Shown: positions 35,074 to 43,973, counted from the stretch's first letter. The stretch is 64,000 nucleotides of DNA from Falsiphaeobacter marinintestinus (GCF_007923355.1 NZ_VOGO01000006.1:272756-336755), one strand, 5' to 3'. Program-made: numbers and translations. The notes: generated by a model not told the origin, from the sequence alone.

Positions 35074-35199
35074 GCCCAGAAATTTTTCGCATCGCCCGGA
35101 CGGCAAAAGGGCAGGCGGGAAAGTACTGATACCATGCCCTGTATCGGGCTTGCGTGTCATTTCAGCGGCAATCCTGCCGCACACTAGGGAGGAACTTTG
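35074..35199 (+). promoter_or_regulatory. xoxF leader and promoter region
   Basis: 126 bases upstream of xoxF. It holds the dyad GATAC (35128-35132) / GTATC (35141-35145) and a perfect hairpin GCGGCA-ATCC-TGCCGC (35165-35180). The strong ribosome site AGGGAGGA (35186-35193) follows only five bases after the hairpin. Part of the dyad region resembles a sequence at 41327-41345 in another promoter region of the cluster. Control by the LuxR- or OmpR-type regulator nearby is plausible but not shown. Confidence 0.5.
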
Positions 35200-37002
35200 A
35201 TGAAAAAGCTAACGCTTTTGACGGCCGGGATCGCCGTTTGCAGTGCCAGTATGGCATTTGCGAACGACGATCTAATGACCCAAATGGACAACTCCGCTCA
35301 ATGGGCCATTCAGACCGGCGACTATAAAAACCAGCGCTATTCCGAGCTGACCGAGATCAATGCCGAAAACGTCGGTGATCTGCAGGTCGCGTGGACGTTT
35401 TCGACGGGTGTCCTGCGTGGACACGAAGGTTCGCCACTTGTCATTGGCGACATGATGTACGTGCATACGCCATTTCCGAATATCGTCTATGCGCTGAACC
35501 TTGCTGACGAAGGCAAGATCGTCTGGAAATACGAACCCAAGCAAGATCCGGACGTTATCCCGGTGATGTGCTGTGACACAGTAAACCGCGGCGTCGCCTA
35601 TGCGAACGGCAAGATCTTCCTGCATCAGGCGGACACAAAAGTCGTGGCGCTGGACGCAAATACCGGCGATGTCGTCTGGGAAGTGCAAAACGGTGACGCA
35701 GCAATCGGCGAAACCAACACAGCCACAGTTCTGCCTGTCAAAGACAAGATCATTGTCGGCATTTCGGGCGGCGAATTCGGCGTGCGCGGATCGGTGACGG
35801 CCTACAACATGGAAACAGGCGAGCAAGAATGGCGCGCGTATTCGATGGGTCCGGACAGCGATATCCTTGTTGATCCTGTAAACACCACACATCTGGGTCA
35901 ACCAGTAGGCGAGAATTCCGGCACGAACACCTGGGAAGGTGATCAGTGGATGATCGGCGGCGGTACAACCTGGGGCTGGTACTCGGCTGATATGGACGAG
36001 AACCTGTTCTATTATGGCACAGGTAACCCCTCGACATGGAACCCGGCTCAGCGCCCTGGTGACAACCGCTGGTCGATGACCATCATGGCCCGCGACATCG
36101 ACACAGGTGTGGCCAAGTGGTTCTACCAGATGACCCCGCATGACGAATGGGACTTTGACGGCATCAATGAAATGATCCTTTCGGAGCAGACCATTGATGG
36201 CCAGGAGCGCAAGCTTTTGACCCACTTTGACCGGAACGGTCTGGGCTATACCATGGACCGCGTTACGGGTGAGCTGCTGGTTGCCGAGAAGTTTGATCCG
36301 GCTGTCAACTGGACCACAGGCGTCGACATGGATCCGGCCTCGGATACATATGGTCGTCCTGCGGTTGTTGCCCAGTACTCGACCGAGCAGAACGGCGAAG
36401 ACGTCAACTCAACAGGTATCTGTCCTGCGGCCCTTGGGTCAAAAGACCAGCAGCCTGCGGCATACTCGCCAAAGACCGAGCTGATGTATGTGCCAACCAA
36501 CCACGTGTGCATGGATTATGAGCCATTCCGCGTCAGCTATACGGCTGGTCAGCCTTATGTGGGTGCGACGTTGGCGATGTACCCTGCACCGGACAGCCAC
36601 GGTGGCATGGGTAACTTCATCGCCTGGGACAACACCACGGGCGAAATCAAGTGGTCGCTGCCAGAGCAGTTCTCGGTTTGGTCCGGTGCGCTGGCAACAG
36701 CGGGTGACGTCGTGTTCTACGGCACGCTTGAGGGTTATCTGAAGGCCGTGCATGCTGAAACCGGTGAAGAGCTTTACAAGTTCAAAACACCGTCGGGCAT
36801 CATCGGCAACGTGATGACTTATGAGCAAGGCGGCAAGCAGTACATCGGCATCCTGTCAGGTGTTGGCGGCTGGGCTGGTATTGGTCTTGCGGCTGGCCTG
36901 ACCAACCCCAATGATGGACTGGGCGCTGTGGGTGGGTATGCCGCTCTGAGCGACTATACAGCCTTGGGCGGTCAGCTTACCGTGTTCGCTCTGCCGAACT
37001 GA
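35200..37002 (+). CDS. xoxF: Lanthanide-dependent PQQ methanol dehydrogenase XoxF
   Basis: 600 residues; ATG 35200 is preferred to TTG 35197 because AGGGAGGA is six bases away. The signal peptide is [21 protein letters not shown]. Eight-bladed propeller landmarks: vicinal disulfide C124-C125 ([10 protein letters not shown]), metal ligands E192 (GGEFGVRG) and N276 (GTGNPSTWN), and the catalytic D318 with D320 in DEWDFDG. The extra aspartate two residues after the catalytic one separates lanthanide XoxF from calcium MxaF, which has Ala there. No mxaF or mxaI is present in the window. It oxidises methanol (and often ethanol or formaldehyde) in the periplasm, reducing XoxG. Confidence 0.97.
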   Translation: MKKLTLLTAGIAVCSASMAFANDDLMTQMDNSAQWAIQTGDYKNQRYSELTEINAENVGDLQVAWTFSTGVLRGHEGSPLVIGDMMYVHTPFPNIVYALNLADEGKIVWKYEPKQDPDVIPVMCCDTVNRGVAYANGKIFLHQADTKVVALDANTGDVVWEVQNGDAAIGETNTATVLPVKDKIIVGISGGEFGVRGSVTAYNMETGEQEWRAYSMGPDSDILVDPVNTTHLGQPVGENSGTNTWEGDQWMIGGGTTWGWYSADMDENLFYYGTGNPSTWNPAQRPGDNRWSMTIMARDIDTGVAKWFYQMTPHDEWDFDGINEMILSEQTIDGQERKLLTHFDRNGLGYTMDRVTGELLVAEKFDPAVNWTTGVDMDPASDTYGRPAVVAQYSTEQNGEDVNSTGICPAALGSKDQQPAAYSPKTELMYVPTNHVCMDYEPFRVSYTAGQPYVGATLAMYPAPDSHGGMGNFIAWDNTTGEIKWSLPEQFSVWSGALATAGDVVFYGTLEGYLKAVHAETGEELYKFKTPSGIIGNVMTYEQGGKQYIGILSGVGGWAGIGLAAGLTNPNDGLGAVGGYAALSDYTALGGQLTVFALPN

Positions 37003-37082
37003 CTGGTCGGATACACTGAGACATTATGAGATTGGCGCGGCTTTCGGGTCGCGCCTGTCCAAATGACAAAGGGCAAAAACGA

Positions 37083-37598
37083 ATGAAAACCATGGGAAGA
37101 TTGTTGGCATTATGCCTTGCTGCGGGTCTGTCACAGACCGCCAGTGCCCAAGACATAGACAACCTGACAGCCGCCTATACCGAGGACGGAAAGTATTTTA
37201 CCGAAGATGATGTGCCGACGTACAACGTGCAGGAAGATGGGACCATTGATTGGCCAACCTATTCCGGCTTTCGGCGCTATCACTCGGAATGCCACGTGTG
37301 CCACGGGCCAGAGGGTGAAGGATCGTCTTATGCTCCGGCACTCAAAACATCTGCCATCGACATGGACTATTATGACTTTGTCGACGTCGTCGTAAACGGA
37401 CGCAAGCGCGTCGGGAGCGCGGAAAATTCGGTGATGCCAGCGTTCGGCGATAATCCCAATGTGATGTGCTACCTCGATGACATCTATGTCTATCTCAAAG
37501 CACGCGGTGCCGACGTCGTTCCTCGTGGTCGTCCGGCCAAGAAAGAACCGAAACACGAAGTCATTCGCGAGACCGAAAATGACTGCTTGGGGACATAA
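37083..37598 (+). CDS. xoxG: XoxG-type cytochrome c, methanol metabolism-related
   Basis: 171 residues from ATG 37083; an upstream frame adds a non-signal N-terminus. Signal peptide ends at ASA-QD. The heme motif CHVCH is at residues 70-74, late because of an N-terminal extension (DGKYFTEDDVPTYNVQEDG) typical of this family. Two more cysteines lie in NVMCYLDD and near the end, giving the four-cysteine pattern. The axial Met is likely in SVMPAFGDN. It is the direct electron acceptor of XoxF. Its 3' end overlaps xoxJ by 20 bases. Confidence 0.93.
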   Translation: MKTMGRLLALCLAAGLSQTASAQDIDNLTAAYTEDGKYFTEDDVPTYNVQEDGTIDWPTYSGFRRYHSECHVCHGPEGEGSSYAPALKTSAIDMDYYDFVDVVVNGRKRVGSAENSVMPAFGDNPNVMCYLDDIYVYLKARGADVVPRGRPAKKEPKHEVIRETENDCLGT

Positions 37599-38424
37599 GT
37601 TTCTTGCCCTTCTGGTAACCGTTCTGCTTGGAGCGGCTTTCTCGGGGACAGCACATGCACAAACGTCAGACCTTGTGTCTGGGAACGCGTTGCGTGTGTG
37701 TGCTGACCCCGCCAATTATCCGATGTCGGCGGAGGATGAGAGCGGTTTTGAAAACAAGCTGGCGGAACTGGTTGGGGAAAAACTTGGCCTTCCGGTTCAG
37801 TACACCTGGTATCCGATGGCAACGGGCTTTATCCGCAACTCGCTTGGCGCAAAGAAATGTGACGTGGTGATCGGCTATGCGCAGGGTCATGAGCTGGTTC
37901 TGAATACCAATCACTATTTCACCTCTGTCTATACTCTGATCGTACCGATCGACGGTGATTTGGCAGCAGTTGAAATGCTGTCTGACCCAGCATTGAAGGG
38001 GCGACGGATTGGTATCATCGCCGGGACGCCGCCGTCTGCGCACATGGCGCGCAATGGCCTTATCGCCAAAGCCAGACCGTATAATCTTGTGGTCGACCGC
38101 CGACACGAAAGCCCTGCCGAAGACATGTTGTCAGATCTCGCCAAAGGCGAGATTGACGCAGCCATTCTCTGGGGACCGTTGGGGGGACCTCTTGTCCAGG
38201 ACAACTACGCCGACTTCAAGGTGATCCCCCTGATCAAGGAACAACTGCCACCCAGACTGTTTTATCGGATTACGATGGGTGTGCGGCAAGGCGAGAAAGT
38301 CTGGCAACGCAAGCTGAACTCTTTGATCCGGCGCAATCAGGATGAAATTACCGCGTTGCTGCTGGCCGCAGGCGTTCCGCTGGTCAACGATCTTGGGACG
38401 GAGGTTCTGGAAGTCTCAAATTGA
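37579..38424 (+). CDS. xoxJ: XoxJ periplasmic binding-protein-like factor
   Basis: 281 residues. The start at 37579 overlaps the end of xoxG by 20 bases and gives a signal peptide ending at AHA-QT. The fold is that of family 3 solute-binding proteins: GNALRVCADPANYPMSAEDESG, then FIRNSLGAKKCDVVIGYA and RRIGIIAGTPP. The MoxJ/XoxJ families share this layout and are found only with methanol dehydrogenases. XoxJ is thought to help activate or partially unfold XoxF during cofactor loading rather than to import a solute. The two conserved cysteines probably form a disulfide. Confidence 0.92.
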   Translation: MTAWGHKFLALLVTVLLGAAFSGTAHAQTSDLVSGNALRVCADPANYPMSAEDESGFENKLAELVGEKLGLPVQYTWYPMATGFIRNSLGAKKCDVVIGYAQGHELVLNTNHYFTSVYTLIVPIDGDLAAVEMLSDPALKGRRIGIIAGTPPSAHMARNGLIAKARPYNLVVDRRHESPAEDMLSDLAKGEIDAAILWGPLGGPLVQDNYADFKVIPLIKEQLPPRLFYRITMGVRQGEKVWQRKLNSLIRRNQDEITALLLAAGVPLVNDLGTEVLEVSN

Positions 38425-38975
38425 AACAAGTTCTGGCACTGGCGACTCTCTTGATCTTGCCACTTGCAAGCCTGGCACAGTCAGTTCCAGAGCCTTTGTC
38501 TTACCGTATGGACCATTACCGTGCGCCTGTGCCCGGTACGCTAAGCGGCGGCATCGTTGTCGGGCCGGAAGAGGCATATGACTTGTGGCAGACTGGCAAA
38601 GCCGCTTTTATCGATGTTTTGCCGCAGCCACCCAAACCAGCCAATCTGCCAGAAGGAACGATCTGGCGTGACAAGCCGCGCAAGTCGATCCCCGGCGCGA
38701 TCTGGTTGCCCAACGTTGGCTATGGCGCGATTGCAGACGTGACCGCAGACTATTTTCGCGCAGGGCTCGACAAGGTCACGCAGGGCGACATGGGCCATCC
38801 CGTCGTTCTGTTTTGCCTTGAGGAGTGCTGGATGAGCTGGAATGCCGCCAAGCGGGCCATTGAATGGGGGCATACGTCCGTTTACTGGCTGCCCGAAGGG
38901 ACAGACGGATGGCAGTTATGGGGCTATCCGATGGAACGGGTCAAACCCGAAACAGGCCAGCCACAAACCCAATAG
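38421..38975 (+). CDS. PQQ-dependent catabolism-associated CxxxCW protein (rhodanese-like)
   Basis: 184 residues starting at TTG 38421, which overlaps the xoxJ stop as TTGA; GGAAG is about eight bases ahead. Signal peptide MKQVLALATLLILPLASLA. A rhodanese-like fold is suggested by AYDLWQTGKAAFIDVLPQPP and AIWLPNVGYG. The defining motif is FCLEECWMSWNAAKRA, two cysteines followed by Trp, at the place of the rhodanese active-site loop. Proteins of this family occur only with PQQ alcohol systems. A redox or sulfur-transfer role in maturation is possible. Confidence 0.9.
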   Translation: MKQVLALATLLILPLASLAQSVPEPLSYRMDHYRAPVPGTLSGGIVVGPEEAYDLWQTGKAAFIDVLPQPPKPANLPEGTIWRDKPRKSIPGAIWLPNVGYGAIADVTADYFRAGLDKVTQGDMGHPVVLFCLEECWMSWNAAKRAIEWGHTSVYWLPEGTDGWQLWGYPMERVKPETGQPQTQ

Positions 38976-39002
38976 CGGACCCGCGTGATCCAGCCCGCGC
39001 GA

Positions 39003-39815
39003 TCAGAACCCGGCAAGGTCCTTATGCGTGCTGCTGACAGTGCCGTCTGTATCGGTCATGGTGACATCCACAGACCGCGTGCTTTGCGGAACCGCCAAAC
39101 CAACACGCGGGTTTTCTGACAGCGAGATAGAGCCGGTCATCTCAACGAAACCAGCCCCATCCAGATCGATTTCAACGGTCTCGACATAGCGCATTGGTAT
39201 GAACAACAACGAGATTTGATCCATTTGCATTCCCGATAGGGATGGATGCGAGATATCAACATCCATCCGCCCAAGTCGCGAGGCAAGACTGCTCAGCTTG
39301 CCAATGCCCTGACCCGGCAACGCGTTCGAGACGCTGATGTTCATCTGCCCCAATGTAGCAAGCGCAAGTTCAGCATCAGTGCCCGGAGGCGCTGCACATG
39401 CGCCTGTCCCGGATGTCTTTACAAACGCCTCGGACACAAAAAGACGACCATCTGTTGTCTCGGCTATGACATGCAGGGGCGTCGGTCCATTCACCCGCAT
39501 GGTGATGTCGAAAAAGAAGCTCGGCAGGGGGGCGTCCAGTGCAAAGACCGCCGACACAGGCATCGGGTTTTCGTCCAGAACGACAGTGACTTTGCCAATC
39601 TGAGCCCCGTTGGGCGCTACAATTTGTGCGGCCAGATTGGTACGGGCGTCGTCTTTGGTTCGGTAAGGCGCGTCGATCGCGATGACCCGTGTCCCATCCA
39701 GCAAGGCGCGTTCACCAAACAGCTGAGCCTTCACCGAGTCCCAGGCTTCGCCGTCGGCAAAGGCGGGCAGGGCGGTTGCACACATCAAAGCAGCGGATAA
39801 AGCAAATCGCTTCAT
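39003..39815 (-). CDS. Quinoprotein dehydrogenase-associated SoxYZ-like carrier protein (copy 2)
   Basis: 270 residues, start 39815 (MKRFALSAALMCATALPAFA signal). It aligns by eye with copy 1 at 29857-30672: DENPMPVSAVFALD versus DENPAPVAAVFGFG, the cysteine in FVKTSGTGACAAP, DISHPSLSGMQMDQISLLFIPMRYVE, and ISLSENPRVGL. The sequences have diverged strongly, so this is an old duplication or separate acquisition. Its start overlaps the stop of the propeller gene (ATGA), placing it in an operon with the propeller and SRPBCC genes. Confidence 0.88.
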   Translation of the reverse strand: MKRFALSAALMCATALPAFADGEAWDSVKAQLFGERALLDGTRVIAIDAPYRTKDDARTNLAAQIVAPNGAQIGKVTVVLDENPMPVSAVFALDAPLPSFFFDITMRVNGPTPLHVIAETTDGRLFVSEAFVKTSGTGACAAPPGTDAELALATLGQMNISVSNALPGQGIGKLSSLASRLGRMDVDISHPSLSGMQMDQISLLFIPMRYVETVEIDLDGAGFVEMTGSISLSENPRVGLAVPQSTRSVDVTMTDTDGTVSSTHKDLAGF

Positions 39816-40780
39816 TTTCGGACTCCCAAAACAAACTCCCCGAAAGCGCGGGGTCCATCGCAGGTTTCGATTTCCTTCAGCACGGAAAGCGTAACCGCGT
39901 CGATTAATGTCACCGAGTTGTCAAACCAATTGGCGACGATGATATAACGACTGTCGGAACTTGCATCAATGCCTTCCGGGTATTCCCCGGTCGGCAAGGT
40001 TTCTAGTGTCTTCAGGCTGTTGGTGTCGATGACGCTGACTGTGTCGGCATATTGATTGGTGACAAAGGCGCGCCCTTGCGCAAAAGCCACGCCATACGGT
40101 CTTTCTCCGACCGGAAACGTGGCAACAACGTTGTCCATCTGCGCGCCGATGACGCTAACATCATTGGTACCGACATTGGCGACAAACAACCGACCATCCG
40201 GTGCATACCTAAGCCCAAAGGGGCGTGCACCAACGTCAATGCGCGCGTGCAGCGTCAGGGTGTCGGCTTCAAAGACCGAGACTTGGTTTGCATCCCGATC
40301 CGCAGACGCGACAAAGCGGCCATCATCTGACACGGCCAATCCAGCCGGGGCCGCACCCGTTGGCAGATCGCGTAGGTGGGTCAGGTCGCCATCTGACAGA
40401 ACCCAGATGCGTGCGTTGTACCAGTCCGAGATAAAAAGCCGGCCGCGTGCAGGATCATGGGTAACGCCAATCGGACCACCCTCAAGGCGCACCTTTGCGG
40501 TGATTTCGCCCGTTGCGGCGTCATGCCGGCGCACGGTCTTGCTGTCCGGCGCGACAGTGAAAACTGCAGTGCCGGACGCTGCAACGCCAGCTGGTTTACC
40601 GGGCACCGACCAGCGCGCGACCTGGATGCCTGCATCAAGATCAAGCACGCCGACAGCATCGCCGTTCTGGCAGGTCACAAACGCCAAATCCCCTGCAACC
40701 GCGGGCGCAGTTGCGAGGGACAAGGCGATCAAGGCAAGGACCCTAGCTGCCCGGCGCACCAAACGTCTCCACCAACGCAT
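39812..40780 (-). CDS. YVTN-type beta-propeller protein (quinoprotein-associated, copy 1)
   Basis: 322 residues from ATG 40780, overlapping the end of the SRPBCC gene by 38 bases; later in-frame TTG/GTG codons near 40760 are possible. The N-terminus is very basic (MRWWRRLVRRAARVLALIAL) and then a signal-like helix. Seven repeats of the YVTN type follow, for example FVTCQNGDAVGVLDLDAG, LFVANVGTNDVSVIGA, FVTNQYADTVSVIDTNSL. Such propellers accompany PQQ dehydrogenases; the role is unknown. It lies between the SRPBCC and SoxYZ-like genes in one minus-strand operon. Confidence 0.87.
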   Translation of the reverse strand: MRWWRRLVRRAARVLALIALSLATAPAVAGDLAFVTCQNGDAVGVLDLDAGIQVARWSVPGKPAGVAASGTAVFTVAPDSKTVRRHDAATGEITAKVRLEGGPIGVTHDPARGRLFISDWYNARIWVLSDGDLTHLRDLPTGAAPAGLAVSDDGRFVASADRDANQVSVFEADTLTLHARIDVGARPFGLRYAPDGRLFVANVGTNDVSVIGAQMDNVVATFPVGERPYGVAFAQGRAFVTNQYADTVSVIDTNSLKTLETLPTGEYPEGIDASSDSRYIIVANWFDNSVTLIDAVTLSVLKEIETCDGPRAFGEFVLGVRK

Positions 40781-41288
40781 CAAGACCCGCCTGATACACG
40801 CCACTTACAGCGGCAATCGCGGCTGCGTCGTTCAGGTTTTCGGGGGGATCATTGTTGGGGTACCCGCGATAGAACGCGCCGCGCCATTCGATCAGTGATC
40901 CGCCACCATCGCGCGCTTTGACAGTCAGGTGGGACGAATAATTCGTCACCGGCAGGACTTCGACCAGCACATCTGTGATCCGATAGGAATAGCTCATTTT
41001 TTCAGAGCTGTATTTGTAGAGAATTTCAGAAATCGTCGGACCGTCTTCGGCGCCCAGCGTCAAAACGCGTGTGGCATCGATGTCATTGCCATTTGCGCCG
41101 GTCGAGGCGTGGACCGCCGGATGCCAGGACATGTCTTGAAAGTTCCCAATCGTGGCCCAGACATCGGCGGGCTCTGCGGCAACTTCTGTCGTCAGAGTTA
41201 CTTTTTGACGTGTCGGCCCATGAGCCAGTGACATAACTGGCAGCATTGTTGCTGCTGTCAAAACCATCAAGAATTTGCGTTTTTGCAT
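40743..41288 (-). CDS. SRPBCC-family periplasmic protein (MxaD-like)
   Basis: 181 residues, start 41288 with GAAGGAGGA four bases ahead. Signal peptide MQKRKFLMVLTAATMLPVMSLA. The mature part is an SRPBCC/polyketide-cyclase fold: VAAEPADVWATIGNFQDMSWHPAV, TRVLTLGAEDGPTISEIL and the C-terminal helix AAIAAVSGVYQAGLDALVETF. MxaD, a protein of this fold, speeds electron transfer between methanol dehydrogenase and its cytochrome in methylotrophs. An analogous role with XoxF is likely. It leads a minus-strand operon with a propeller and a SoxYZ-like gene. Confidence 0.88.
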   Translation of the reverse strand: MQKRKFLMVLTAATMLPVMSLAHGPTRQKVTLTTEVAAEPADVWATIGNFQDMSWHPAVHASTGANGNDIDATRVLTLGAEDGPTISEILYKYSSEKMSYSYRITDVLVEVLPVTNYSSHLTVKARDGGGSLIEWRGAFYRGYPNNDPPENLNDAAAIAAVSGVYQAGLDALVETFGAPGS

Positions 41289-41755
41289 TGGTCCTCCTTC
41301 ACAAAAATTCTCTTCGGGACATTACGCATGCCCCGTATCCAGCTTTCATGTGTGGTGTTGCGGTTGTTCTCGACGACCCCTTTGGGGTCCAGCCCTTACG
41401 CTTTTTACAAGCAGGTTCAAGACCAGCAGAGACACGGTTTTTGACTGTGAACCGCTTAGTGATCATTGGTTTTCAAGTTCTGCCGGGGCCCGTCCTGTCG
41501 TGCTGGTCTGACGGGGCGTTTCACCCTCCCAAAACCCAACGACCGCTGCCGCGCTGTTGCGCGCCTGCCGTTGCCGTAAGAAGCAGAAGAGTGAACCAGC
41601 CGCATGACACCGTTCTTAAAAAATAAGAATCGAGCTCTAGCGTTGCCCTGATAGGCTAATTCTCACAACCCGGCCAAAAGTATCGGTTCACGTGGCGCCC
41701 TATTCGGGTCGTAGTGGTGGAACCTGAAAAACCGGTTCGGACAAGGGAGGTCTGC
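41289..41755. promoter_or_regulatory. Long divergent regulatory region with inverted repeats
   Basis: 467 bases between divergent operons, with no gene. Three items stand out: a sequence at 41327-41345 matching 16 of 19 bases of the xoxF leader; a perfect repeat GACCCC-TTT-GGGGTC (41375-41389); and TTCTTA-AAAAA-TAAGAA (41613-41629). The strong ribosome site AAGGGAGG (41743-41750) serves the gene at 41756. The length and repeats suggest complex control of both operons. Confidence 0.5.
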
Positions 41756-42943
41756 GTGCTGAAATTACAAATGTATATGATTGCGTCGTTTGCTCTGCTC
41801 TTGTCCGTCGGTGCCGCAGCCGCCGTCGACGTGAAGGCTGCGGTGTTGCGCGTCGACTATTCAGTTCTGCTGCCTATCAGCCGCTATGATTTGCCCCCCC
41901 CGGATCTTGGTCTGGCCGGCGCCGCGCTTGCAGATGAGGACAACGGAACCACAGGCAGTTTTCTGGGCCACACCTATGAAACCGTGATGCGCACCGTTTC
42001 CCCCGAAGACAGTGACAGCGCCTTGGACACGATACTTGCAGAAGGTATCCGGCTGATCGTGGTTATAGCGCGCAAGGACGATCTGGTGCGCCTGACGGAT
42101 AAGGCCGCAAAAAGCGAGGCGCTGGTTTTCAACGCGGTAACACCTGACAATGACCTGCGCAGTGACTCCTGCCGCGCCAATCTCCTGCATATTGCCCCTT
42201 CGCACGGGATGATGGCCGATGCTGTGGCGCAATTTGCCATTTGGAAGAACTGGCGCAAATGGTTCCTGATCTCGGGCACAAACCCGCAGGATATCGCGTT
42301 GGCGGATGCATTTCGCAAGGCGGCGCTCAAGTTTGGCGCAAAGATCACCGAAGATCGATCGTTTGAGGACACGGGCGGGTCGCGACGGACAGACTCGGGG
42401 CATGTGCTGGTTCAGCGGCAGCTACCTGCTTTTACGCAAGATGCGGATGCTCATGACGTTGTCATCGCCGCCGATGAGACCGATTTTTTTGCCCGCTACC
42501 TCAGTTACCATTTGTGGACACCACGTCCGGTTATGGGATCCGGCGGGCTGGTGCCAAAGACGTTCCACGGCGCGCATGAGGCCTGGGGTGCCACGCAGTT
42601 TCACACCCGGTTCGAGGCCTTGACCGGACGCTATATCATGCCCGAGGACTATAACGTCTGGCTGGCTTTGCGGGTCATAGGAGAGGCAGTGACCCGCACG
42701 TCGACCGCCGATCCGCAAACCTTGAAGGACTATGTGATCTCTGATGCGTTCGAACTCGCGGCGTTCAAGGGTCAGAAAGTTACCTTTCGCAATTGGAATG
42801 GCCAAATGCGCCAGCCAATCCTGCTTCATGATGGCTCCATAACCGTGAGCGTCAGCCCACAAGAAGGTTTTCTGCACCAAAGATCGCCTCTTGATACGTT
42901 GGGGTTGGATCAACCTGAATCGACCTGCACTGCCTTTGAATGA
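41756..42943 (+). CDS. ABC transporter binding protein of the PQQ-dependent alcohol dehydrogenase system
   Basis: 395 residues from GTG 41756, five bases after AAGGGAGG; the earlier in-frame codon has no such site. Signal peptide MLKLQMYMIASFALLLSVGAA (21 residues). The mature protein is a periplasmic type I binding protein, as in branched-chain amino acid systems: VLRVDYSVLLPISRYDLPP, then NAVTPDNDLRSDSCRANLLH, AIWKNWRKWFLISGTNPQD and GATQFHTRFEALTGRYIMPEDY. It matches the binding protein of the PQQ-associated ABC set whose permease and ATPase are at 15.6-17.1 kb. A propeller gene follows at once. Confidence 0.88.
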   Translation: MLKLQMYMIASFALLLSVGAAAAVDVKAAVLRVDYSVLLPISRYDLPPPDLGLAGAALADEDNGTTGSFLGHTYETVMRTVSPEDSDSALDTILAEGIRLIVVIARKDDLVRLTDKAAKSEALVFNAVTPDNDLRSDSCRANLLHIAPSHGMMADAVAQFAIWKNWRKWFLISGTNPQDIALADAFRKAALKFGAKITEDRSFEDTGGSRRTDSGHVLVQRQLPAFTQDADAHDVVIAADETDFFARYLSYHLWTPRPVMGSGGLVPKTFHGAHEAWGATQFHTRFEALTGRYIMPEDYNVWLALRVIGEAVTRTSTADPQTLKDYVISDAFELAAFKGQKVTFRNWNGQMRQPILLHDGSITVSVSPQEGFLHQRSPLDTLGLDQPESTCTAFE

Positions 42944-42955
42944 CAGGAGACTCCT

Positions 42956-43927
42956 TTGAGACATTTTTTCCTAGCAACAGCATTGGCTCTGCTTCCCGGC
43001 TTTCAAGTGATGGCAGGCACGGCGTTTGTGTCCAACGAACGCAGCAACACGGTCAGTGTTGTGGACACCACAACATGGGAAGTGGTCCACGAATTTTTTG
43101 CCGGAAACAGGCCGCGCGGGATCACGGCCACTCCTGATGGCAGCAAAATCTATGTCTGCGCTTCGGATGACAGTCTGGTGCGGGTTTTTGATGCGCAAAC
43201 TTACGAAGAACTGCCAAGCCTGCCATCCGGCCCTGACCCCGAATTGTTCGTGCTCGAACCCAGTGGCAAGCGGCTTTATATCGCGAATGAAGATGACAAT
43301 CTGGTGACTGTGACAGACACCGAAACCCGCACGGTGATCGCCGAAATTCCGGTTGGTGTCGAACCCGAAGGCATGGCGCTTAGTCCGGATGCCAAATTCG
43401 TGGTCAACACGTCAGAGACGACCAATATGGCGCATTTCATCTCGACGGACGATTACAAGATCAAACACAACGTGCTGGTTGATCAACGCCCCCGATTTGC
43501 CCAGTATTCTGCAGACGGCAGGCTTCTTTTTGTCACTTCCGAGATTGGCGGGACGGTATCCGTCATGGAGATTGCCGAGGACGGAGCCCCAACCGTTATT
43601 GGCAAGATCTCATTTGAAGTGCCCGGTGTGCAGCCAGAATGGTTGCAGCCGGTCGGTGCACGCATCACATCTGACGGAAACCGGCTGTTTGTTGCACTTG
43701 GTCCCGCCAATCGGGTTGCCGTCGTCGATGTGAAAAGTCTCAAAGTGGTCGACTATATCCTTGTCGGTCAACGGGTTTGGCAGCTAGGATTTACGCCCGA
43801 CGAAAAGTACCTGCTGACCACCAACGGCAATTCCAACGATATTACTGTGATAGATGTTGCAAAGGAAAAGGCGATCAAATCCGTGCAGGTTGGTCAACAG
43901 CCCTGGGGTGTGGTTGTGGTGAACTGA
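42956..43927 (+). CDS. PQQ-dependent catabolism-associated beta-propeller protein (copy 2)
   Basis: 323 residues from TTG 42956, with CAGGAGA six bases ahead, giving signal peptide MRHFFLATALALLPGFQVMAG. YVTN-type repeats run throughout: AFVSNERSNTVSVVDTTTW, KIYVCASDDSLVRVFDAQT, LYIANEDDNLVTVTDTET, and LLTTNGNSNDITVIDVAKE. It belongs to the propeller family always found with the PQQ ABC binding protein, and follows that gene by 12 bases. The function is unproven; a binding or scaffold role in the periplasm is likely. Confidence 0.9.
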   Translation: MRHFFLATALALLPGFQVMAGTAFVSNERSNTVSVVDTTTWEVVHEFFAGNRPRGITATPDGSKIYVCASDDSLVRVFDAQTYEELPSLPSGPDPELFVLEPSGKRLYIANEDDNLVTVTDTETRTVIAEIPVGVEPEGMALSPDAKFVVNTSETTNMAHFISTDDYKIKHNVLVDQRPRFAQYSADGRLLFVTSEIGGTVSVMEIAEDGAPTVIGKISFEVPGVQPEWLQPVGARITSDGNRLFVALGPANRVAVVDVKSLKVVDYILVGQRVWQLGFTPDEKYLLTTNGNSNDITVIDVAKEKAIKSVQVGQQPWGVVVVN

Positions 43928-43973
43928 CTAACACTCGCCAAGCGTGAAGAACGAATCCAGAAAAGAGAGAATG

